Below, piece by piece: positions 11,215 through 21,576 of a DNA stretch of 64,000 nt. Location: positions 113,266 to 177,265 of the forward strand of contig BCKT01000020.1 in assembly GCA_003116875.1 (NCBI GenBank). The letters are read 5' to 3'. Within the stretch, counting starts at the first letter, position 1. Every line of letters starts with the position of its first letter. This stretch comes from Takashimella koratensis (Eukaryota; Basidiomycota; Tremellomycetes; Trichosporonales; Tetragoniomycetaceae). A model generated the notes under the pieces. It saw only the letters and a program-made list of their open reading frames with translations. It had not been told where the DNA came from and ran no database searches. The position numbers were made by a program, and so were the translations under genes.

Positions 11215-13168
11215 TTACTCGTCCGAAACATGAATCAACAATTTCCCTGTCGTCCCTCGACCCGTGATATCCTCTTGAGTCTGCCTAACCCCTTCCGCCG
11301 AGAACGGGTAAATTTTATGGGTCGCAAACTTTAATCCTCCATCTTTCACAATCTCCAATAACTCTGAAGCGTACATTGCGAAATCCTCGGGTGTATCGAT
11401 GAACGGGTTCAGTGTCGGTCGAGTTACTTTGAGGACTTTGGGTGAGAGTTTGAGTGGTGAAAAGGGAGGAACGGGACCAGAGGCGTTACCAAAAGTTACA
11501 ATGGTAGCCCGAGGTCGAACGACAAGAAAGTCTTCTTCCCAGGTATCGGCACCGACACCGTCGTATACGGCGTGAACGCCCTTGCCCTCGGACAGGCGAA
11601 GGACCTGAGAGTGGGTCAGTGGTTATTCAAGCAGTGGTGAATGGATCAAAGTAACGCGGTAGCCAAGGACAGAATGCTCAGACAGACAACACGGACGACT
11701 AACGTCACCCGTGTCGCCCGTGTCGCCCGTGTGACTCACCTCCTTGACAGTCTCCTCACTGCTTAGCGAAGTAAGCAAAACATGTTCGGCTCCGTTTGCT
11801 TTTGCCAACTCTGCTTTCTCTGGGGTCGATGTCGTCCCGATCACATGAGCTCCCTTATACCTCCCAAGTTGACAGAGCAACAGTCCCACACCTCCCGCTG
11901 CAGCACGAACGAGCACGTAATCCCCCTTCTTAAGCTCGTAGCTCTCCTTGGTTAGAGTCATCGCTGTGAGGGCGACAGTCGCGATGGATACCCCGTCTTG
12001 AGGAGCGACGCCATCGGGGATCGGCGCGACCTTCCACCAAGGGGCAACGACGTATTCAGCGAATGCGGACCCGCAGGGAGTGAAGACTCGTTGACCGAGA
12101 GTCAAGGCAGGGAGAGAGGTAGGGACAGAGTTGGCACTGGAAGGGAGGTGCACAATGGTACCGACAGCGTCTTGACCTTGGATGAAGGGGAGAGAGACCG
12201 GGTAAAGGCCCGAGCGGCGGTCTAAGGATTGGTTTAGTGTGGGTCGGAAAGTGAGGAAAGGGCGTGGAGAGGAGGTGAGGATAAGAGGTGAAGAGAATAG
12301 GATCTTACAATTGTCAATGTAGTTGGCTCCGCTGGAACGAGATGGGATCGGAGGTGAAAAGAGAATCAACAGTCAGCATCAATCGTTCACACCCAACAGT
12401 CGCATCTAGTCATCACCGTAGGTTATGGCCGTGGCGACAGCCGTGGTCAGTGGTACTCACGTCCACTCGACTTTGATGAGCACCTCGTCCGCCTTGGGCG
12501 TGGGGACAGGGACCTCACGAAGGACGCTTTTCTCAGGCCCGCCGGTCTCCTCGATCTGATAAAAGGGTCAGCAGTGGGTAGCGTATGAACGGGCCAGAGC
12601 TCGTTAGCGTGTGATCATAAAAGTGGGGTGATAATGGGTAAGAGGGTGACAGAGGGATTCGGCATGTGCAGAAAGGGGATAAAATGCTTGGGGATAGGAA
12701 TGAGAGAAAGGATATGTGTGGGATGTGGATGGGATGTGGATGGGATGTGGATGGGATGTGGATGGGATGTGGATGGTGAAATGAGCAGTGTGCGGTGATC
12801 TAGACCACCGCCCCGAGTTTCCCGGGTGGTCGACATCGAACGACAGCCAGCCCAGGCAGACGACTCAAAGACACCCAGTCAAAAGCGAATAACCCTCTTT
12901 CAACACACACCTCGACAGCCAGATAGAGAAGAGGAAACGACCAAGCTAGAACCTGATCACTCACGAGGACAGCCTTCATAGTCTTGGGAATGGTCGACAT
13001 GGTACGTATCTGGCCCGGGAGGTATTGGTTCTTGAGCAAGGGGGGTCGTAGGGACTGCGCGTGGAAGGAGTGGAGTGAGGGTAGGGAGAAGGTTGAGAAG
13101 TGTCGTGCTGAGGTTGTTGTGATCCGGTGTGTTAGGATCGACGAGACGAGTCGGGTGGGTCTTAGCAT
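11215..13168 (-). CDS. NADPH:quinone oxidoreductase (MDR, zeta-crystallin/Zta1 type), mitochondrial
   Basis: Medium-chain dehydrogenase/reductase without the zinc site, expected to reduce quinones with NADPH. The first 55 residues are Arg/Ser/Thr-rich without acids (MLRPTRLVSSILTHRITTTS), a typical mitochondrial presequence. A second in-frame start, MSTIPKTMKAVLVSD, would give a cytosolic form. Conserved blocks follow: SGANYIDN, RSGLYPVSLPFIQGQDAVGT, the nucleotide-binding AAGGVGLLLCQLG with GTTSTPEKAELAKANGAEH, and the C-terminal GRGTTGKLLIHV. Several introns interrupt the gene, including one at about 12560-12950 that carries an 11-bp tandem repeat. The stop is the TAA at 11215. Confidence 0.88.
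12718..12775. repeat. 11-bp tandem repeat inside an intron
   Basis: About five near-perfect copies of GGGATGTGGAT lie in a long intron near the 5' end of the quinone oxidoreductase gene. Confidence 0.9.
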
Positions 13169-13620
13169 GTAGTGATGGAGAGAAAGGAGAAGAGAAGTAG
13201 AGAAAGGGGAAAGCAGGGGGGTAAATGACGGGCCGGATTCTAGGGGTTTATCGGAGTTGACCTATCCCAGGCTCTATCCCAACCTACCTCCACCCTCAGT
13301 CGCTGGCGTGCTATCTTGGTCATCTGGGCTGACATCTGGTGAAATCTAGTCAAAATCTTGGTCATCCCCGTCGCTTACGATTACGATAAGGGAAGACATC
13401 ACACCTGCACACATAGGTTTCGTAACGGTAGGTATCTCTCATCAAAGCCCGAAAAGAAAAAAAGTATCTCAAATCACTCTGCGCTACTTGCGTTTGTACT
13501 TGGGGTCCTCGCTTTGACCTGCCTACTTGTGCTCTGTCGAGATCCACATCCACATCTCCTGATGTCTGTCTCCACGCCTCAACCTCTCCGCACTAATGAT
13601 CACAGTCTCCCTGACCTTTG
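13169..13620. other. Intergenic, quinone reductase 5' flank and Clp1 3' flank
   Basis: Holds the promoter of the minus-strand oxidoreductase and the 3' end of the minus-strand Clp1-like gene. No supported ORF. Confidence 0.4.
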
Positions 13621-15136
13621 CTATTCTTCCATCTTGCTAACCCCCGCTGACCTGATGGCAAGTACGCCGACGACACAGCCCCACGCCATCCCTATCCCTG
13701 TCCACGTCGCTTCCGCAGCGACGCCCAGTGCGCACACGTTCTGCCATACTCCATGGATCACCTCGAGCCTTTTCAAGAGCTCGGCGGTGCTGAGCTTCTC
13801 GATCCCGACGACAAGCTGGGGACGATCGGCGTTGGCGTAGTCGGCAGACCCGAGGCCGAGGAGAGCGGGCGCAAAGGGACGGCCTGGGGTGTGGAGGTGA
13901 GTGTGAAGTAGGGAGAAAGTGGAGAGTGAGGGGACGTCGATGGAGACCACGGGAAGGTGGAGAAAAGAGGAGGTGGAGGTGGAGGTGGAGGTGGAGGTGG
14001 AGGAGGTGGAGGAGGAGGAGGAGGAGGAGGAGGAGTAGGCGGAGGAAGAGTGAGGGGAGGAAGGGGCAGATTGCGTCGCGGTGAGTTGGGAAGATGTCGA
14101 GCTGGGTGAAGAAGGGACCTCAAGCTCGTGCTCAATCCCGTCGCCTGGTACGACAGTCGCCGAGGAGCTCGTGCTGGATGCAGGAGAAAGAGGCGGGCAA
14201 GGAGAGTAGCTGAGTTCTTCAGGCTCCTGCTTGGCCAATTCGGTCCGGGGCCAGTACGCGCATTTGCTCGCATACACAATGTTGCTGATATCGTCAGCAT
14301 AGTGAGTTAGGGATGGGACGGTGAAGGGGGCCGGACAAAGGTGGACGTGGGACTCACGTGGTAGGAACGAGGCGGACTGGGAGAGAGGGGTTTCCGCGTT
14401 GAGCGACGGCGAGGCAGACGTCAGGCTCGAGACCGCGCGACTTGGGACCTAAGCTGGGGTTGGTACCGTCAATAACTTGGGGGATGGCAAATGCCATCGA
14501 TTGGAGCCGGGAGGTGTCGGAGGTGGACGAAGAGGGAGAGGGAGGAGGGACGTCAGGGAAGGGGTGGAAAAGAGAGGAGACGAGGAGGACGTTGAAGAGG
14601 TGTGGCGCGAGTCGGGCGGAGACGTATTCCGCGGGCTAAAGAGGGGGTTAGTGGAATGGCATGGGATGTAGGTTGAAAAGTGAGAGACTTACTACGACAA
14701 CCGACTCGATCTCGAGTGGGGCGATAGGAGGGAATATTGGCATCGGGATTCGAAGGGGGATCTTGGTTGCTCGCCTCTCCTCGATCACCTCGAGGTTTGT
14801 ATGAATCGGGGCCGGTCGAGCCCTTCGTCTAGCCGCTGGGGTCGGGGATTGTGGCTCGAGCTTGACCAAAGAAGACTGGGGAGAAGGAGAAGTGGAGATC
14901 ACCCCTGCTTTGACTTTGGCGCGATGGATGCTGGAGCTAGGAGTACGGGCGTAGGGCTTTGACGAGTGCGGACGGGTTCGGGAAGAAGGAGCACGACCGA
15001 GTCCGAGTTTGCCTCGAGGTTTGGGAGACGAGTGGAGGGAGGGAGATGGGGAAGGGGAAGGGTGTGAAGGAGAGTGGGTGAAAGAGGGAGAGTTTTCTTT
15101 GTTGGAGAATATACGAGGGGTCGAGAGCATCTGCAT
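13621..15136 (-). CDS. Clp1-like sexual-development protein
   Basis: Clp1 of Coprinopsis, Ustilago and Cryptococcus is needed for clamp formation or filamentous growth after mating; its biochemistry is poorly known. The recognisable part is C-terminal: NIVYASKCAYWPRTEL, ADRPQLVVGIEKLSTAELLK, then VIHGVWQNVCALGVAAEATW and AWGCVVGVLAIRSAG. The W-x-N-V-C-A-L-G-V block followed by a Trp and a second W helix is the family signature. The N-terminus (MQMLSTPRIFSNKENS) is Ser/Pro-rich and basic. A middle block, PIHTNLEVIEERRATKIPLR...APLEIESVVVV, precedes two introns. A Ser/Thr-only stretch coded at about 13973-14037 comes from GGAGGT/GGAGGA microsatellite DNA and is probably variable in length. An intron may end just upstream of the ATG. 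Confidence 0.78.
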
Positions 15137-16209
15137 TTTGCTAGTGAGGGGAAGGAAGGGGAAGGGAGGGTGAGCAGTGTGGCGCGGAAAGCGGTGGGGT
15201 GGGGGGTGACAGATGAGTAGGAGGGGAAAGGGGGTGAGGAGACTCACTATATGCTGTGAGGGTGTGAGGGTGGAGGGGTGGTGAGCTGGGCTGGGTAGTG
15301 GTGGATGGAGAGGGTGGATGGAGAGACGAGAGACTCGACAGAGTGTCTGAGAGTGAGTTGTAGACGAGGAGATTGAATTTAAAAGTAGTTGTTTACATGC
15401 CGTGGGTTATATGCTACCGTCGAAATCTATCACCACCTCGTCACTGTACACTGCGGGCAGAAAGGAAGGTTGACCGAGGGTGCCACGGTATGTGACTAGG
15501 TCCTGATGTTCTGGGCCAGGGTGCGAAGGGGGGCAGGAGAGGAGAGGGAAGGAAGGAAGGAAGGGGAGGGGGGAGGAGGGGAGGAGAGGAAAAGGAAGGT
15601 GGACCGAAAGCATCACTACCTCGTCACTGTCTGTCTGTTGATTGATCCAAAGGATAGGAGAGCGAGGTGCGTACTAGTCTAGTGATGATTGATGAGTGAT
15701 GATTGATGATCAAATTGTTTCCAGTTTCCCGTTTCAGCAGTTGGACTGTGAGCGGCCTGGGCGTGGACCGGACGAGACACTGACACGACGAGGCATTGAC
15801 ACCTGGGCACACCTGATCAGGTCAGGTCTGATCCACTCGGTCCGGCAATCCAGGATCCAGGTCCCACCCAAGCCTGCTATGCATATCGATCTGTGCGTCT
15901 CTGTCTCTGTCTCTGTCTCTGTCTCTGTCTCTGTCTCTGTCTCTATCGGTGTCAGTGTCTCAGTGTCACTGACCGATCACATCGTCGCCTCGTCCACTTG
16001 CTCTGGACATGGACAAGACGCCTCACTCGCGTTTCAGCCCGTTGATCAGCCACGTGGCTCGGGCCATTCCAATTCCCTTCACCACCTCGTCCCGTCGATT
16101 CATCGATTCATCCTCCGTGTCTCTGTCCTCCACCACCACCCTCCACCATCCACCCTCTCCCCTCTCCCCTCTACCCTCTACCTTGACTCAATACCAGACC
16201 CATGCCGCC
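15137..16209. other. Intergenic between divergent Clp1-like gene and gene H
   Basis: About 1.07 kb of shared upstream DNA. It contains a purine tract (15530-15600) and a CTGTCT hexamer array (15901-15944). A frame upstream of gene H is open from 16009, but that part looks non-coding. Confidence 0.4.
15901..15944. repeat. (CTGTCT)n hexanucleotide repeat
   Basis: About seven perfect tandem copies of CTGTCT, about 265 bp upstream of the ATG of gene H. Confidence 0.9.
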
Positions 16210-18456
16210 ATGATGTACTACCACCCCTCTCAGACGCAACCTCGTCATCCCTTCTCACCATCACCCACCTCCCCTACCTCCCCTACCTCCCCTTCCTCAC
16301 CGACCATCTCGCCCCGCACTCAACCGACCGACCAACTCTCCTCCCCTCCAGCCATCACCACCGACGCCGTACATGCCGATCTCACACCTACCTCCCCTCG
16401 CACGCCTGGTCCCACTCCTACCCCATCCCACCTGACCACTCCGGGTCCACTCTCACCCCTCTCCCCTCTTTCCCAACACCCCGGTCATACCCCGACACCA
16501 GGTACAACTTACACTCCTGGGACCGGCGCCAGCACTCGTCCTCTTATTCGAGACTTTGCCAACCCCAACCCCAACCCGAACCCCAACCCGAACCCCTCTT
16601 CTCACTCTCAAAACCAACACGACCACCTCTCAGCCCACCATGACAGCCAACACGGGTATACCTCCCACGCTTCTCACGAGGACTACGCCCATCGATCCGA
16701 CTACGGGTACACGGACAGCGTGGTCCTCTCACCTGCTTCGGGCGGACCACGAATCGACATGACACCTGCCTCCGTCTCTACTCCCGGTTCAGCCGTACCG
16801 ACATCTACCAAACCCCTCCTCTCCAACCCTGGCGCAGGGCAGACTACATCCTTCCCTTTCTCCCCTCCCGCCCGCGTCCACCCCCCAATCCCCACCATCC
16901 GGTCCGAGACCCAGGACGCTGTCCCACTCGCGACCGGCCCTGCGTCGAAACACGACAGTTATGTCTCTACCCTCCTTGGACCCGCCGGACCCCACGCCTC
17001 GAACACCGGTCTCACCGTCGACCGTGCTCCCTTGCTCCGCTCCAACTCTGCCCCTGGGGTCCCTCAACAAGCCGCGGTCACCGGACCCACCGGTTCCTCC
17101 ACAAATGGCCTCGGGTCCCCCGTCGGCGGTCTTGGCGGGATCAACACCACCCTCCCTCCCGGGACATCTACCACCTCAGCCGGCGTAGGCGCGAGCGCAC
17201 TGTTGCAGTCCGCAATGGACGACGGGAAACCTGTGTTCCAGATCTTTGACGCAGAGCTGGACGGACCAGCACAGCAGCTTGCCGCAAGGCTAAAGGGGCA
17301 TTTGGAAGAGGTTTTACGCGTACAGGAGGAGGTAGGGAGGATGCACCTTTCTCTTGAGGGGTTGGGGACATGGAATGGGGAGTCAGGGGTGGTGGGTTTG
17401 GGCGCCGGGGATGGGACGAAGACTGAAGAGGCGAGTAGAGAGGAAGGTGAGGGTGAGAAAGGCGAGAAGGGAGCGGATGTGAAGGAAGAGGGGAATGGGG
17501 ACGGAGTAAGCGGGAGGGTTTTGAATACCGCAGATTTAGAGAAGAGAGAGAGAGGCGTAGAGGAGATCATGAATCGGGTGAGTGCAGAATTTGTACATGA
17601 CTATCAACGATCGCTAATATTCTTGATTCTCTCATCGATTCATCTCAAATACCCTACTGTTCACGCTCCTCCCATCCCGACCGAAAAGCTGTCGACGCTC
17701 TCCGCTACGCTTCGGACATATCACGACATGGGTACCCCTGTCCTCTCTTTCCCCGCGAAACCACGTACCGCCGCCTCCTCTCAACTCCCTTCTCCCGCCC
17801 TCGGGGTTCCTACCACTGGGTGTCGGTTGGGTACGCAGCCTCTTCGGTCGATTACTTTGCCTTCGGAACCTACGACCGGCGTCAGCGGTGTTACTGGGAC
17901 TACCGGAACCGACCTTAATCAAATGACAGAGACGGGACAACGCTTCTTGCCCGCTTTGTACCCCGGTAACCACCCGGACGTGGATATCCCGCATAATGGG
18001 ATCGGGACAGGTCGATACCCCGGTGCGGAATCGGACCACGCGCTAGCTGCTCGACCTGTGACTACTCCCCGGGCGACACCGCATAGCCCTGCGTTGGATC
18101 GAGTAAGGGCAACAGGAGCAGCAGGGATGTACCCCCTTCAACCGCCTTTCCAGTCTCCTCCGCCTCAACCACTGCCTTCCTCCTCGTCGCCTGCTCTGGT
18201 AACCAGCCCCGAACAGATCTCGGGGTCGTTGGCTGCTCACCCGCAGTCCCAGCCATCAGTGCTTGGACATGGGAGAGGTACACCACAGAAGAGACTGTCG
18301 GTCGTGGTCCCAGATAGTGCAGGAACAGGAGCAGGGGCGGGGGCAGGGGCCGGGGCAAGGGATAGAGCGGGGTTAGGTGCAGGTGTAGGAGTCGGTCGGT
18401 ATGCGAGTTCCACAGCTAGGTCGAGTCCCATCGAGATGCGTGATCGGCCTTGGTGA
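16210..18456 (+). CDS. Ser/Thr/Pro-rich coiled-coil protein H, unknown
   Basis: The start chosen is ATG 16210 (MMYYHPSQTQPRHP), because the open upstream frame lacks coding character; the product is about 710-750 residues. The first 380 residues are low complexity, including a run of NP dipeptides from AACCCC repeats at 16560. A structured core follows: AMDDGKPVFQIFDAELDGPA, QQLAARLKGHLEEVLRVQEE and, after an acidic linker, DLEKRERGVEEIMNR. A possible in-frame intron (17580-17687, GTGAGT...AAAAG, 108 nt) would join MNR to LSTLSATLRTYHDMGTPVLS and give a smooth coiled coil. The C-terminus is Pro/Gly/Ala-rich. No enzyme motif was seen; a scaffold role is only a guess. Confidence 0.6.
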   Translation: MMYYHPSQTQPRHPFSPSPTSPTSPTSPSSPTISPRTQPTDQLSSPPAITTDAVHADLTPTSPRTPGPTPTPSHLTTPGPLSPLSPLSQHPGHTPTPGTTYTPGTGASTRPLIRDFANPNPNPNPNPNPSSHSQNQHDHLSAHHDSQHGYTSHASHEDYAHRSDYGYTDSVVLSPASGGPRIDMTPASVSTPGSAVPTSTKPLLSNPGAGQTTSFPFSPPARVHPPIPTIRSETQDAVPLATGPASKHDSYVSTLLGPAGPHASNTGLTVDRAPLLRSNSAPGVPQQAAVTGPTGSSTNGLGSPVGGLGGINTTLPPGTSTTSAGVGASALLQSAMDDGKPVFQIFDAELDGPAQQLAARLKGHLEEVLRVQEEVGRMHLSLEGLGTWNGESGVVGLGAGDGTKTEEASREEGEGEKGEKGADVKEEGNGDGVSGRVLNTADLEKRERGVEEIMNRVSAEFVHDYQRSLIFLILSSIHLKYPTVHAPPIPTEKLSTLSATLRTYHDMGTPVLSFPAKPRTAASSQLPSPALGVPTTGCRLGTQPLRSITLPSEPTTGVSGVTGTTGTDLNQMTETGQRFLPALYPGNHPDVDIPHNGIGTGRYPGAESDHALAARPVTTPRATPHSPALDRVRATGAAGMYPLQPPFQSPPPQPLPSSSSPALVTSPEQISGSLAAHPQSQPSVLGHGRGTPQKRLSVVVPDSAGTGAGAGAGAGARDRAGLGAGVGVGRYASSTARSSPIEMRDRPW

Positions 18457-18894
18457 AGAAAGTCAGAAAAAGAGTTGGTTAGGGCGTCAGGATCGTGTAT
18501 GAACAGTCATCGCGGTATAGAGCTTGTTTGTATCTGACATGTTGTATTACCCTCTTGACAACATCTATAGTGTTATCGAAAATAATCGCTGTAAAGCTGT
18601 CTCTTTTAAACGTAGATGCATGCACCGATGAAATTTGTTTCGCGCTCTACCGAGAGCGCGCAAGACCAAAAGCAGAGCAGCGGTGAGATGGGAATCTGGG
18701 ATCTAACGATTACTGAGCCGAAATAGTCTGTACAAATCATTTGAAAAGTTGAGAGAAAGATACGAAAGTGAGATGAATGTTCTGGATAAGTTTACTGTTG
18801 GCTCTGGTGAAGCCTGACGACTCGGGTTGTTGACTCTGATACCCTGCTCAACAACGTATGAAAGATGAATAAACTTAAACTCGATAAATCCGGA
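18457..18894. other. Intergenic between convergent genes H and I
   Basis: AT-richer 3' flanks of two convergent genes, with no supported ORF. Confidence 0.45.
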
Positions 18895-21208
18895 TCAACC
18901 GTTGACTAAGCTTTCATGTCAGCCGAGTTACTCTTTGTGTGTCTTCGAGGAGGATCCTACTCCCGATTCGATTTGACTTACGGAGTGACGATTCGGGTTC
19001 GACAAAGGGGACATTCCTTACTTGTCGCCATGACTAAATCTGAGCAATCTGTTCACAGAAAAGCAAAGAAACAACGAAAATCAATCATCAGCCTTCCCTT
19101 CACGTCATCACAGCTTGGTCTTTGTTCCAAGGTCCTAGGTTCAAGGGTCCAAAATCTTTGGGTCCAAGATCCTTAGTTCCAAGATCCAGAAGCTTGACTC
19201 ACGAGCACACATAGCGAGGTGACCGCAATCTACAACGGCGAGTGTCGCTTCTTCATCTTGACACACCACGCAAAGTCCACGGTCAATATCAGGTGCTGGA
19301 CCCGTTGGTGCCGGCGCAACTGCTGCCGGTGTTGCTGGTGTAGCCTTTGGTGTTGTCCCATCTTCGGTCACATCCACAATCTGATCTTCCTCCTTGTCTT
19401 GCCCTTGTGAACCTTCTGGCCCAGCCACACCAGCTCCCCCAGTCGCCGCGGACCCATTCGTGGTCCCGTTAACGTTCACAGGTGAAGCTCGACGTGCAGC
19501 TGCCGCAGCATCTTCTTGAGATTGACGCTCTTCTTCGATTCGTTGTCTTTCAAGCCGCTTTCGCTCGTCATCGATAAGTTCCGAAACGCGATTAATCAGT
19601 TCGTTCCTATTACCAGTGAGTCAAGCCAAGTTGGAGCGAAGAGAAAAATCGAAGAGAAACTATGTCAGCATTTATTTTCGTCACTTGTCCATTTCCTCTA
19701 CATATAGCGCAAGCTTTTTTACTCACTTTTCAAGAACTTGGCCATAGTCGACTCTGACGTGATTGTCGTACAAGATCGCTTTGAGTGTCCCGATACTCAG
19801 TGAGGAGAGGTACGATTTTGGCAAACTAACAAGAAACAAGATCGTCGGTACGGGTGGTGGCGGGTGCGGTGTGGGTGATGCCGCCGCCGCTGGTCTTGAC
19901 GGTTGTGGTTGAGTTGGTGTTGGTCTTGCCGTTGATGCCTGTGGGCGAGCTGGGGCGGGGCGCGGAGGAGGCGGGTTGGAAGCGTACCCCGGTTGAGCTT
20001 GTGGTCGAGGAGGTGGAGGCCGAGCTTGGGACGGAGGGGGAGGTCGGTAGGCGTTGGCGCCGGGTTGGGGGCGGGGTTGAGCAGGCGCAGGACGAGCGGA
20101 GGAAGAGGAGGTAGACGAGGAGAAAGGGAACGGACGGGAGGGTTGAGGTGCGGAACGACGCGGTTGAGCAGGGGAAGGGGTGGAAGTCGCTGGTTGACCT
20201 TGTTTAGGAACGGATTTTCGGCGGTAGTAGCTCTACGCATGGGTCAGCTTATTCGAACTACGGTGTTGATGTGTCCAAGGTCCCAGAAGCCGACTCACCT
20301 CTTTGTCAGCGGAGAGACACCCGGTCGATGGGTTCCTAGCTTTAATCACGGCCTGTACAAAATCTTCTTTCTCTTTGGGACCGATACACGGGAGATCGTA
20401 GGCTGCTAGATACTCTTTGAGCCGTTTAATCGGTAGTGAGCGGAGCATTTGAACAGGGGCGGCGGTAACTGGGAGGAGTTAGCATGAGCCCTAAATCAAC
20501 ATCGACAACAGCGACAAGGGTCGACGATGACCCCGCTTGACTCCCCTATTCTCCCGACTTGTATCTGACTTTACATATGACCGTAGAATACGACTCACCT
20601 TGCAACATCCCCAGACAATGGAGACAAACCTGCTCCACCTCGTACCCATCCATCTTGCCACCCAGCCCTCCAATTCCAGTCCCACTACTCCCTATCCCCA
20701 ATGCATCTCGAATCTCAGCCAACGCTCCGCTCCCGGACCCATGCGAACCCCCTGCGCGTCGAGGCATCAAAGCCTGGCCATCGGAGAGACAGGAGGAACA
20801 GTACTCGTATCCGCAGTGGCCGCAGCTATGCGCCCTCCGCCAGAGAGGGTTGAATTCTTTGCCGCATTTACGACATGCTAATAGAGAGGGTGAGTGGGTT
20901 GTTGTGAACGAGCGAGGGAGAGAGGGAGGGGGGGAGGGGGTGGAGGGGGAGGTGGAGAGAAAACCTTTGGAGGTGATGATGAGAGTAGACGATGTGAAGA
21001 TGAGAGAAAGAGAAAAGGGTAGAGGTAGGAGGGAAGATGTGATACCTAACCTACATGAAGACTCGATGACGGGAGGTGGACCAGAAACTAATCAAGATTA
21101 TCAGCAACCGAGTCTGAATGATCACCCGAGCCAAGATACCGAGCCAAGACGATTTCCAGCTCGCCACCCACGCATCGGCATGCCCACGGGGGGTACGGTA
21201 CTAGCCAT
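18895..21208 (-). CDS. FYVE-SAP-RING E3 ubiquitin ligase (RNF34/CARP-like)
   Basis: Domain order matches animal RNF34/RFFL. A FYVE-like finger comes first (CRKCGKEFNPLWRRAHSCGH, CGYEYCSSC, VCLHCLGM). Then a SAP-like helix pair (RSLPIKRLKEYLAAYDLPC...KEDFVQAVIKARN), a long Pro/Ser/Ala linker, a second SAP-like block (SSLSIGTLKAILYDNHVRV...KNELINRVSELIDDE), a charged helix and a C3HC4 RING (LCVVCQDEEATLAVVDCGH, LAMCAHCSDLVMATSKECPL, CRTRIVTP). The RING is split by an intron after LAMCA (GTGAGT...AACAG). The last exon adds only a few residues before the TGA at 18895. The product should ubiquitinate proteins, perhaps on endosomal membranes. The ATG at 21208 and the first tiny exon (GTACCG donor) are uncertain; the FYVE exon onward is firm. 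Confidence 0.82.
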
Positions 21209-21350
21209 GACTGCTTTAGAGCGAGGTCGCTACTCGCTAGGTCGTCGAGGAGGATGAGGAGTGAAGGGGGTGAAGTCGGGTGGAGATGGGAGACGTGGAT
21301 GGATGGTTGGAGGAGGAGGTGGATGGTTCTAGAAGTGCACAGCGGTGGAT

Positions 21351-21395
<45 letters not shown>

Positions 21396-21576
21396 GCCGA
21401 TGGCCACCGTCGTCGATAGCCGAGCCAATCTAGACAACGCTCACGTGACCCTGGTCGTTGGAATTGCTTCCGCCCTCGTTCCATCTCGACGACGACGGTC
21501 AAATATCCATGTTCTTTGTCATTCTCGCTATCCATCTTCACACCTCGTCCACTCTCTCATCGATAATCACAGCGTG
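21209..21576. promoter_or_regulatory. Divergent promoter between gene I and YTH1
   Basis: A 368-bp region between opposed start codons. Its main feature is the 42-nt AC run at 21352-21393. Confidence 0.5.
21352..21393. repeat. (AC)21 microsatellite in a divergent promoter
   Basis: A perfect 42-nt AC/GT run, equal in length to the one at 7437-7478 and in the same setting, between two divergent genes. Confidence 0.95.

Noticed and set aside
15407..15616. Short minus-strand frame in the Clp1 upstream region
   Set aside because: Composed of Pro/Ser/Leu from a purine tract; no evidence of coding.
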